A DNA stretch of 10,997 nt from Lentisphaerota bacterium (GTDB lineage: Bacteria; Verrucomicrobiota; Kiritimatiellia; RFP12; UBA1067). This document shows, piece by piece, positions 1-6,662 of this stretch; position 1 is the first letter of the stretch; every line of letters begins with the position of its first letter. The stretch spans positions 1 to 10,997 of the forward strand of contig SUVZ01000099.1 in assembly GCA_015061765.1 (NCBI GenBank), written 5' to 3'. The notes under the pieces are model-generated. The model was given only the letters and a program-made list of their open reading frames with translations, made no database searches and was not told the origin of the DNA. Made by a program: the position numbers and the translations under genes.

Positions 1-1470
1 CTCCTTGCCGACGCAAAGAATATCGGTGCGAACTTCCGTGACTATCTGAACGGTTTTTCCGACAATGTGCGCGATGTCCTTGAGCAGATGAAGTTTGAAG
101 ATCAGATCGCCACAATGGAGAAGGGCGGCGTTCTGTATCAGGTCATATCCGATTTCAATTCTTCGAAGGCTGATATGTCGCCCGACAAAGTCGCCACGAA
201 CGACATGGGGTACATTTTCGAAAATCTCGTCGCCCGGTTTTCCGAAAGCTACGATGAACAGGCCGGTGCCCACTTCACGAGCCGTGACATCATATACCTT
301 ATGTGCGATATACTGACGGCGTTCGGTACAGGAAGTAAGGGTGCTTCCAAAACGGTCTATGACATGACGATGGGCACATCGCAGATGCTTACATGCATGG
401 AGGATCGGCTCAAGGAAGTCGATGCGTCGGTCGAGGTGACGAATTTCGGGCAGGAATTCAATCCTTTTACCTTCGGTATCGCCAAGGCCGATATGCTTAT
501 TCGCGGCGGCAATCCCGACAACATGCGCTACGGCAATACGCTTTCCGACGATAAGTTCAGCGGCTTCAAGTTTGATTACGTGATTTCCAATCCGCCGTTC
601 GGGATCGACTGGAAGGTTGAGGCGAAAGCCGTTGAGAAGGAAGCCGCGCTCGGTGACGAGGGGCGCTTCGGCGTTGGATTACCGTCCAAGAGCGATGGCC
701 AGATGCTGTTCATGCTTAACGGCATTTCAAAACTCAAGGATGACGGCCGCATGGCTATCATCCAAAACGGTTCGTCGCTTTTTTCTGGCGATGCCGGAAG
801 CGGACCGAGCGAGATTCGCCGTCATATCATCGAGAACGACTGGTTGGAGGCGATCATTCAGCTTCCGAATGACAGTTTCTACAATACGGGAATCGCCACT
901 TACGTGTGGGTCGTCACAAAAGCGAAATCCCGGGAGCGCAAAGGCAAGGTGCAGCTCATCGACGCTTCGAAATGCTGCGAGGCTCGCCGCAAATCAATCG
1001 GCAACAAGCGCGTTGACATTACCGAGGCTGCGCGGGCGTTGATCGTCAAGGCTTATTGCGCGTTCAAGACCGAGACATACAAGTTGGACGGCATGGTCTG
1101 CAAAAGCCACATTTTCGTCAACAGCGCATTCGGTTTCACGAAGATAGTTGTTGAGTCGCCGCTTGTGGAAGGCGGCAGAAAGGTCGAGAAGAAAGGTCGC
1201 GTTGTAGCTGATACTTCGAAGCGCGATACTGAAAATGTGCCGCTCGGCGAAGACATCGGCGAATACATGAAGCGAGAAGTCTTGCCCTACAACCCCGATG
1301 CGTGGGTGGATGAAACGAAGAGCAAGGTGGGCTATGAAATACCTTTCACACGCACCTTCTACGAATACAAGAAGATCGAGCCATCCGCCGATATCGCAAA
1401 GCGCATCAAAGAGCATGAATCGCGCCTCGCGGCCACGCTCGGCAAACTCTTCGGGGAGGGCGGGAAATGA
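1..1470 (+). CDS. hsdM: HsdM, type I restriction-modification N6-adenine methyltransferase subunit (5'-truncated by the window)
   Basis: The reading frame is open from base 1 to the TGA at 1468-1470, giving 489 visible residues. The true start lies upstream of the window, so the N-terminal HsdM helical domain is mostly missing. HsdM transfers a methyl group from S-adenosylmethionine to adenine at the site chosen by HsdS. The residues around 220-310 (frame FENLVARFSE...GAHFTSRD) match the segment that precedes the methyltransferase fold. Motif I is at 361-390 (DMTMGTSQML) and motif IV, the catalytic NPPF, is intact at 589-600. The C-terminal GYEIPFTRTFYEYK stretch is typical of HsdM. Motif I is unusual: most HsdM proteins read closer to DPxxGTGG, and HFTSRD replaces the usual HFTPRE. 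I believe this is a known subfamily variant rather than an inactive enzyme. The DNA is GC-rich, like hsdR and unlike OLD-1 next door. Confidence 0.95.
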   Translation, partial: LLADAKNIGANFRDYLNGFSDNVRDVLEQMKFEDQIATMEKGGVLYQVISDFNSSKADMSPDKVATNDMGYIFENLVARFSESYDEQAGAHFTSRDIIYLMCDILTAFGTGSKGASKTVYDMTMGTSQMLTCMEDRLKEVDASVEVTNFGQEFNPFTFGIAKADMLIRGGNPDNMRYGNTLSDDKFSGFKFDYVISNPPFGIDWKVEAKAVEKEAALGDEGRFGVGLPSKSDGQMLFMLNGISKLKDDGRMAIIQNGSSLFSGDAGSGPSEIRRHIIENDWLEAIIQLPNDSFYNTGIATYVWVVTKAKSRERKGKVQLIDASKCCEARRKSIGNKRVDITEAARALIVKAYCAFKTETYKLDGMVCKSHIFVNSAFGFTKIVVESPLVEGGRKVEKKGRVVADTSKRDTENVPLGEDIGEYMKREVLPYNPDAWVDETKSKVGYEIPFTRTFYEYKKIEPSADIAKRIKEHESRLAATLGKLFGEGGK

Positions 1471-1594
1471 CCTCTAACCTTTTTTGTAATAGGTATTTTA
1501 TCGATAGAGTCCTTCGGCATACTAGTGGATGTGATTTTCTATTGTCACAAATCAATAGCTCGACTTTGAAAGTCTTCAAAACGGAGATAAGACA
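1471..1594 (+). promoter_or_regulatory. Spacer between hsdM and OLD-1 with overlapping inverted repeats
   Basis: This 124-base AT-rich gap is the longest non-coding stretch in the window. It holds a 6-bp inverted repeat CTATTG (1539-1544) / CAATAG (1553-1558) with an 8-base loop. Just before the ribosome binding site are two overlapping inverted repeats: GACTTTGAAAGTC at 1562-1574 (6-bp arms around one base) and TTTGAA (1565-1570) / TTCAAA (1575-1580) around AGTC. The last two share bases and cannot both form at once. No U-run follows any of them, so an intrinsic terminator is not supported. I see no convincing -35/-10 pair. An operator or an RNA structure controlling OLD-1 translation is possible but is inference only. 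Confidence 0.35.
1583..1586 (+). promoter_or_regulatory. Ribosome binding site of OLD-1 (GGAG)
   Basis: GGAG lies 8 bases before the ATG at 1595 and supports that start. It sits immediately downstream of the inverted repeat ending at 1580, so folding of that repeat could affect ribosome access. Confidence 0.6.
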
Positions 1595-3364
1595 ATGAGA
1601 TTAGTTAAATTCACTGTAGAAAAATACAGGAGTATTCTCGCAAAGAGCATTCTTCCGATTGCTGATTACACGGTTGTTTTAGGGCCGAATAATCAGGGGA
1701 AGTCGAATTTGTTGCGTGGGTTGAGCGTCGCATTGCGTGCGTTAAAACTATTAACAGAAGATCGATTCTCGCATCCATCTCGGATGGTTGGCGTGCATCA
1801 GGCCATTCGTGCACGCGCCCTTGCTCGCATAATGAGGGATTTATATGATTGGGATGCTGACTATCCTATTCAGCGTCGGCATGATAAAAGGATCAAGGAT
1901 GATTCAAAGCGGGTTAGTAGATTTGCACTGTATTTCACATTAGATGCTCTTGATCGTGGAAAGCTATCTGTGATTCCTGCTGATGGCGTAGTCGATTCAA
2001 AAGTGGCAATTAAGATTGAATGTGGACGGGAAAAAGTTGCATATTCTGTTAGTTTGTCTGGGAAAAGAGCATCACAGAAATGTGAGAGGGAGTTATTAAG
2101 GTATTTAGCAGATAATCTGAGTTTGTGTTATATTGATGCAGAGCGGACTGCTAAAACGGCACGTCAGAGTATTGCAACTCTGGTGGAATTGCCATTGGAA
2201 AAGCAATTGGAATCTGAAGAATACACGCAGTTTCTCAATTCTTTGCGGAAAAAGCAAAATAACGCTTTAATGGACATATCACGAAACTTGAGAAAATCTT
2301 TGTGTGAGTTCCTTCCAACGATAGCAACTGCGCAAATCCAAATGGATAGGTTGGGGCTTTACAGGAGAACATTCTTACCTAGGTCGGTAGACATCCTTAT
2401 CGATGATGGCGTGGAAACATCTCTTCAACAAAAAGGTTCAGGCGTCCAGAGTTTGATAGCCATTTCATTGGCAAAATATATTTCGCAAAGTGAGGATCAT
2501 GGTTCTGGAAATCTTCTTTTGGCGATTGAAGAGCCAGAAACCCATTTGCATTCACAAGCTATTCATCAAGTTAAAGAAACGCTTGTAAAAATATCTCAGA
2601 AGATACCTGTCATTATTACAACGCACTCGCCATTGCTCGTCAATCTAAAAGATGTGCGGTCAAATGTAATAGTTAATGAGAATGAGGCGAGTTCCGCGAA
2701 GAGCATAGCGGAAATAAGGGAAGTTCTTGGTGTGCAACGTTATGATAATTTGACAAATGCGGAGTGTGTTATTGTTGTGGAGGGAGCTTCTGATGAACGA
2801 ATAATAGACGCTTTGCTGCGATATGCTTCTGTGAAAACGTCAAATGCATTAAATTCGGGGCGTCTGGTCATATGTAATGCGCATGGTTGCTCAAAAATGA
2901 GTTCAGTAATAACAAGGCTAAAGATGGATTTCTGCAGATATCATGTCATACTTGATAATGATTCTGCTGGAATTGAGTCATACAAAGAGTTGATTAAGCA
3001 TGCTTTGATTACAAAAGCTGACGTGACGTTCCTGAAATATAATTTTGATGGTTCTGGCGAAAGTGAATTGGAAGACACATTAGACAAAAATGTCTACTGG
3101 AAGAAGCTATCATCAGAACATTCATTGGAAAATGAGACTGTATTACCGAAGAGTGCGCGGAAACAGAAGTGGTCTGAGCGTATGAAGATGTTATATAATC
3201 ATTGTGGCGGGAGATGGTCACAGGAGTGGGAGGATGAAATTAAGACACTTGTGGCAGATGAGGTTGTAAAGCATCCCGAAGTGGCAGTCCGGCCTGAATG
3301 TCAGAGTTTGTATAAATCATTAATTGGGCGCATTGAGAAAATGCTTGAACAGCCGGTCGCTTAA
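1595..3364 (+). CDS. OLD-1: OLD-family ATP-dependent nuclease (ABC ATPase + TOPRIM)
   Basis: A 589-residue protein with the two-domain layout of overcoming-lysogenization-defect (OLD) nucleases. The N-terminal RecF/SMC-like ATPase has a Walker A (GPNNQGKS, residues 30-37), an ABC-signature-like segment (GSGVQS, 281-286), a Walker B/D-loop (AIEEPETHLH, with E312 and E313) and a switch histidine in TTHSP (342-346, H344). The TOPRIM domain follows, with the metal-binding glutamate in VVEGASDE (E396), the paired aspartates in LDNDSAG (D454, D456) and a later acidic cluster ESELED (489-494). All these key residues are present, so an active Mg-dependent DNA nuclease gated by ATP is expected; that is inference from the family. 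The size is similar to GajA of Gabija, but no UvrD-like GajB helicase follows. The gene splits hsdM from hsdS, is AT-rich, and ends 12 bases before hsdS. Its start has a GGAG site. Confidence 0.88.
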   Translation: MRLVKFTVEKYRSILAKSILPIADYTVVLGPNNQGKSNLLRGLSVALRALKLLTEDRFSHPSRMVGVHQAIRARALARIMRDLYDWDADYPIQRRHDKRIKDDSKRVSRFALYFTLDALDRGKLSVIPADGVVDSKVAIKIECGREKVAYSVSLSGKRASQKCERELLRYLADNLSLCYIDAERTAKTARQSIATLVELPLEKQLESEEYTQFLNSLRKKQNNALMDISRNLRKSLCEFLPTIATAQIQMDRLGLYRRTFLPRSVDILIDDGVETSLQQKGSGVQSLIAISLAKYISQSEDHGSGNLLLAIEEPETHLHSQAIHQVKETLVKISQKIPVIITTHSPLLVNLKDVRSNVIVNENEASSAKSIAEIREVLGVQRYDNLTNAECVIVVEGASDERIIDALLRYASVKTSNALNSGRLVICNAHGCSKMSSVITRLKMDFCRYHVILDNDSAGIESYKELIKHALITKADVTFLKYNFDGSGESELEDTLDKNVYWKKLSSEHSLENETVLPKSARKQKWSERMKMLYNHCGGRWSQEWEDEIKTLVADEVVKHPEVAVRPECQSLYKSLIGRIEKMLEQPVA

Positions 3365-3371
3365 AAGGGAG
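3365..3371 (+). promoter_or_regulatory. Ribosome binding site of hsdS (AAGGGAG)
   Basis: AAGGGAG occupies most of the 12-base gap after the OLD-1 stop and stands 5 bases before the ATG at 3377. It fixes the hsdS start and indicates co-transcription with OLD-1. Confidence 0.7.
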
Positions 3372-3376
3372 TTTTA

Positions 3377-4726
3377 ATGCGGAAGATGCGAGATTCCGGC
3401 GTAGAGAGGATCGGCGAAGTGCCCGAGGGGTGGGAGGTTAAGCCGTTAAAGTCCATTGTTTCTTGCAATGACAGTGTATTGTCAGAAGAAACACCTGATG
3501 GTTATGAATTTGATTATGTAGATATTGGTTCTGTTAAATACGGAGTGGGGATAGTCGAAAAAGAAAGGATGAGATTTTCAGAGGCTCCATCTCGAGCACG
3601 AAGAGTTGTAGAGAAGGGGGACGTGATTGTCTCAACAGTAAGAACATACCTAAAGTCAATAGCGAGCATCCCTGATTTTAAAACGCCACTTATTACTTCG
3701 ACAGGTTTTGCGGTTTTACGTGCACGGGATATTTATCCTTCTTTCTTGAACTTTGCTTTATTGTCGCAATTGTTTGTAGATGAAGTTGAAGCGCGCTCTG
3801 TTGGAATAAGTTACCCCGCCATTAATGCTACTGAACTTATAGCAATAAAGGTTGTTGTTCCCCCTCTTCCTGAGCAGCGGCGGATTGCCGACTATCTTGA
3901 CGAGAAGTGCGGGGCGATAGACGTGGCCATTGCCGAGGCGAAAAAGGGCATTGAAGAATATAAGGCGTGGAAGAAGTCGCTTATCTTCGAGACGGTGACG
4001 GGGAAGCGGCGGGTTGGTGTTTTTAACGCAGAGACGCAGAGGCGCAGAGAGGCAGAGAAGATGAAGCCTTCTGGCATTCCCTGGATCGGCACGATTCCAG
4101 AGGGGTGGGCAATGGTTAAAGCTTCGAAGATATTTTCGGTGATAACAGATTTTGTTGCCAGTGGAAGCTTTGCCGACTTACGTGAGAATGTTAAGTATCT
4201 TGATTACCCTGATTATGCTCAGTTAATTCGCACTGCGGATGTGTCAGGGAAATCACATGAGTTAAAACCGGTATATATAAGCAAGGAGTCTTATGATTTC
4301 TTGTCTGGCTCAAATTTGTATGGGGGAGAATTGCTGTTGCCCAACATTGGTGCGTCGGTAGGTGATGTTTATATTGTTCCTAGGCTGTACGAACGAATGT
4401 CTTTGGCGCCTAATGCAATCATGGTTAAGAATTCATCTTGCGATAAGTTTTATTTTTATTTCTTTAGTTGTGATTCGGGACGGCTCGCGTTGGAGGATAT
4501 AGCGGAAAGCACGGCGCAACCCAAGTTTAATAAGACAGATTTTAGAAATCTCAGGTTGCCCGCTCCGGCAACAGAAGAGCAACAGGCCATTGCCAACTAT
4601 CTTGATGAGAAGTGCGCGGCGATTGATGCGATGGTGGCCGAGAAGGAAGCGCTGATCGCCGATTTGGAGGCATACAAAAAGTCGCTTATTTTTGAGGTTG
4701 TCACTGGCAAGTGTGAGGTGGCGTGA
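3377..4726 (+). CDS. hsdS: HsdS, type I restriction-modification specificity subunit
   Basis: A 449-residue specificity subunit with the usual two-fold internal repeat. HsdS binds the two halves of a split DNA target and recruits HsdM and HsdR. Each half opens with a similar segment: SGVERIGEVPEGW near residue 7 and SGIPWIGTIPEGW near residue 231. Target recognition domain 1 covers roughly residues 20-160. It is followed by a conserved helix region starting PPLPEQRRIADYLDEKC (162 onward) and ending KKSLIFETVTGK. Recognition domain 2 covers roughly 250-395 and is followed by a second helix region (EEQQAIANYLDEKC from about 400, ending KKSLIFEVVTGK). Residues 217-228 (NAETQRRREAEK), between the halves, are encoded by the CGCAGAGA-type tandem repeat listed separately. 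The recognition domains are AT-rich, while the helix regions are GC-rich and similar to each other at DNA level, as expected if recognition domains are exchanged by recombination. The target sequence cannot be read from the protein. Confidence 0.95.
   Translation: MRKMRDSGVERIGEVPEGWEVKPLKSIVSCNDSVLSEETPDGYEFDYVDIGSVKYGVGIVEKERMRFSEAPSRARRVVEKGDVIVSTVRTYLKSIASIPDFKTPLITSTGFAVLRARDIYPSFLNFALLSQLFVDEVEARSVGISYPAINATELIAIKVVVPPLPEQRRIADYLDEKCGAIDVAIAEAKKGIEEYKAWKKSLIFETVTGKRRVGVFNAETQRRREAEKMKPSGIPWIGTIPEGWAMVKASKIFSVITDFVASGSFADLRENVKYLDYPDYAQLIRTADVSGKSHELKPVYISKESYDFLSGSNLYGGELLLPNIGASVGDVYIVPRLYERMSLAPNAIMVKNSSCDKFYFYFFSCDSGRLALEDIAESTAQPKFNKTDFRNLRLPAPATEEQQAIANYLDEKCAAIDAMVAEKEALIADLEAYKKSLIFEVVTGKCEVA
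3884..3922 (+). repeat. hsdS conserved-region direct repeat, copy 1
   Basis: This 39-base stretch encodes IADYLDEKCGAID. It matches the stretch at 4589-4627 at 34 of 39 positions by my alignment. The pair marks the ends of the two helix regions of HsdS and is a plausible site for recombination that swaps or deletes a recognition domain. Confidence 0.75.
4027..4058 (+). repeat. Tandem 8-base repeat (CGCAGAGA type, four units) inside hsdS
   Basis: Four head-to-tail 8-base units lie at 4027-4034 (CGCAGAGA), 4035-4042 (CGCAGAGG), 4043-4050 (CGCAGAGA) and 4051-4058 (GGCAGAGA). They are preceded by TTTTAA and encode AETQRRREAE in the HsdS reading frame, exactly between the two half-subunits. I recognise the motif (CTCTGCGTCTCTGCG on the other strand) as a dispersed repeat usually seen between genes in several bacterial phyla; this is from memory, not a search. 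Loss of one unit would shift the frame to a TAA at 4117-4119, and gain of one unit to a TGA at 4062-4064 (present coordinates). Either change would leave only the first recognition domain. Confidence 0.85.
4589..4627 (+). repeat. hsdS conserved-region direct repeat, copy 2
   Basis: This is the second copy of the 39-base stretch at 3884-3922, encoding IANYLDEKCAAID after recognition domain 2. Five mismatches separate the copies, mostly at third codon positions. This indicates either recent duplication or continuing gene conversion between the two halves. Confidence 0.75.
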
Positions 4727-4737
4727 AAGCGTCGATG

Positions 4738-4743
4738 AAGGAG
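4738..4743 (+). promoter_or_regulatory. Ribosome binding site of OLD-2 (AAGGAG)
   Basis: AAGGAG stands 5 bases before the ATG at 4749. It decides the start of OLD-2 in favour of 4749 over an in-frame non-ATG codon at 4692 that lies inside the end of hsdS. Confidence 0.75.
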
Positions 4744-4748
4744 TTACG

Positions 4749-6662
4749 ATGAAGATCAACCAAATATCTATATCGCAGTATAAATCTCTGGGACGAGATG
4801 TAAAGATTCGCTTTTTATCAAATCAAGTTGTGCTTGTAGGCCGCAATGAAGCTGGTAAGTCAAACGTACTGGAGGCATTAAGTGGTTTGCGAATCTTTGA
4901 AGATATGGGGAACGATGTTCTACCATTGGCAAATAAAAACAGGACACTCAATGAAAATAATATAGAAGTGGCAATCAAGCTTGAATTTGATGCCAATGAT
5001 GTTTCTCTTTTAGACGATATCGTCAGTATTCCAGATGAAGAACGCGTTTGTGAAATTGTTATCAGTAGGGAAGCCAATGGTTTAATGCAAAAACTTGGGT
5101 GTATGTTTTCAGGGATTATAAAACGTGATTCAGTACTGTCTAGTATGTGTCAGCATATACAAGGGTTATTGTCTGTTGCGCGTAAGATCAATTTTGGGGA
5201 TAACTCGGAGTATCGAGCGTTCAATTTTTGGCTTGAAAATTATGATGAGTATTATATACCTAATCTTAAACGAGTAGTTTTGGACTGGTGTGTTAATCAT
5301 ATCCTTCCGCGTGTCAGCGAGAAAGCGGTGAAAGAAAATCATCGAGCTATAATTATCAAATTTGTGAACAGACTTGATGAATTGTATGCCAAATTTAGAA
5401 AAATTGTACCCATGTTTTTTAGATTTTATGATGAATTTGAGTTGCATAGTACATACCGATTAGACGAAATAAAAAATCCCCGAAATTATGGCGAGACGAA
5501 TCTTCTTGGTTTAGATAGATACCTTGGTGCAATCGGGTTAGAGCGAGAGGATGTCATTTATGCTTTGACCAACTCAAATCAAAGTCTTAGAAAGGGAAGG
5601 CAAAGCCAATTTATTCTTAAGACGGAACAGATTGTGAACGAATTCAACGACACATATTTAAATGGTTCCGCTAAGGTTCGGATCATGCCATCATTCGATG
5701 GTGACGTGCTTTCATTTGCCGTTGTGTCGGATGGATTATACGATACTGTGTTAATGGGTGAAAGAAGTACTGGTCTTCGTTGGTACTTAAATGTTTTCTT
5801 TGAGTTAAAAAGAGCCAATGCCGTGCGAAACTATGTGCTGCTTATTGATGAGCCTGCGATTCACATGCACGTTAATGCACAAAGAGAGGTGTTGAATCTA
5901 TTTGATTCGCTGGCAAACGGCAGTCGGTATTTGCTTTTCACGACACACAGTCCTTATATGATTGATGTTAATCATATGGAAAATGTAAAAGCAATTATAA
6001 AAGATAATGGCGTAGCTAGAATTTCTGACATACATTGTTCACGAGGGAATAAGGGCGCGCAAGATGCTTGGACGCCAGTTTGTGAAGCTTTGGGGGTGAG
6101 TTTGAGATACAATGTCGGTCCTTGTGGTGATAGGATGAACTTAATATGTGAGGGGCCGAGTGACGCTTGCTACATATCAGCGATGATGGATTTCTTGGGT
6201 ATAAGTGAAGTCTTTCGTCCAAATGTAATAGCGGCTATGGGGGTTCGTAATATACATAATATTGCGGCAATTCTTTTGGGGTGGGGTTGTGAGATATGCG
6301 TTTTATTAGATAATGATTCGGAAGGAGCGACAGAGCGCAGAAGGTTGCTGAAATATTTTAAGGATATGAATGTTAATAGTGTTCGAATCGTTTATGTCGA
6401 CGAAAGTGCAGGCGCAACAATAGAGTCGCTAATTTCAACCGCAGATTGTGAAAAACTTTTGGGGGATAATTCGACTTGCGAAGAGTTGCGTGGTAACAAG
6501 ATATTGAACGCGTGTATGTTTGCTAAGCAAATAAGGGATAGAACTTTTTCGCCTGATGGAGAGACTCAAGATAACTTTAGGCATTTGTTTGCTAATATAG
6601 GTGTTGATCGCACGTTGATTGAGGCAAATAATCGGGAGTGCTATGAAAACCGAAACGCATAA
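4749..6662 (+). CDS. OLD-2: second OLD-family ATPase/TOPRIM protein
   Basis: A 637-residue protein starting MKINQISISQYKSLG. The frame runs further upstream, but the ribosome binding site at 4738-4743 and the family-typical N-terminus support ATG 4749, which leaves 22 bases after hsdS. The ATPase motifs are Walker A GRNEAGKS (31-38), a signature-like ERSTG (338-342), Walker B LLIDEPA (D367, E368) and switch TTHSP (398-402, H400). The TOPRIM motifs are ICEGPSD (E468, D472), LLDNDSEG (D521, D523) and a later ATIES with E559. All expected metal-binding positions are filled, so nuclease activity is plausible. It is only distantly similar to OLD-1: the motifs are shared but most other residues differ, and it has a longer insert between Walker A and the signature. 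That indicates separate acquisition rather than local duplication. Codon use is strongly AT-rich. Its end overlaps the next gene by 20 bases. Confidence 0.87.
   Translation: MKINQISISQYKSLGRDVKIRFLSNQVVLVGRNEAGKSNVLEALSGLRIFEDMGNDVLPLANKNRTLNENNIEVAIKLEFDANDVSLLDDIVSIPDEERVCEIVISREANGLMQKLGCMFSGIIKRDSVLSSMCQHIQGLLSVARKINFGDNSEYRAFNFWLENYDEYYIPNLKRVVLDWCVNHILPRVSEKAVKENHRAIIIKFVNRLDELYAKFRKIVPMFFRFYDEFELHSTYRLDEIKNPRNYGETNLLGLDRYLGAIGLEREDVIYALTNSNQSLRKGRQSQFILKTEQIVNEFNDTYLNGSAKVRIMPSFDGDVLSFAVVSDGLYDTVLMGERSTGLRWYLNVFFELKRANAVRNYVLLIDEPAIHMHVNAQREVLNLFDSLANGSRYLLFTTHSPYMIDVNHMENVKAIIKDNGVARISDIHCSRGNKGAQDAWTPVCEALGVSLRYNVGPCGDRMNLICEGPSDACYISAMMDFLGISEVFRPNVIAAMGVRNIHNIAAILLGWGCEICVLLDNDSEGATERRRLLKYFKDMNVNSVRIVYVDESAGATIESLISTADCEKLLGDNSTCEELRGNKILNACMFAKQIRDRTFSPDGETQDNFRHLFANIGVDRTLIEANNRECYENRNA
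6634..6638 (+). promoter_or_regulatory. Ribosome binding site of the AlbA_2 gene (GGGAG)
   Basis: GGGAG lies within the last codons of OLD-2, 4 bases before the ATG at 6643. It supports that start over the in-frame TTG at 6619 and implies coupled translation with OLD-2. Confidence 0.55.

Noticed and set aside
1539..1580. Intrinsic terminator after hsdM
   Set aside because: The hairpin arms are AT-rich and short, and no run of T follows, so termination is not supported.
1595..3364. Gabija (GajA) call for OLD-1
   Set aside because: Size and domain layout fit, but no UvrD-like GajB helicase follows; the next gene is hsdS.
4692..4748. Upstream in-frame start for OLD-2 at 4692
   Set aside because: It would overlap hsdS and lacks a good ribosome binding site. 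ATG 4749 has AAGGAG 5 bases upstream and begins the typical N-terminal strand of the ATPase.
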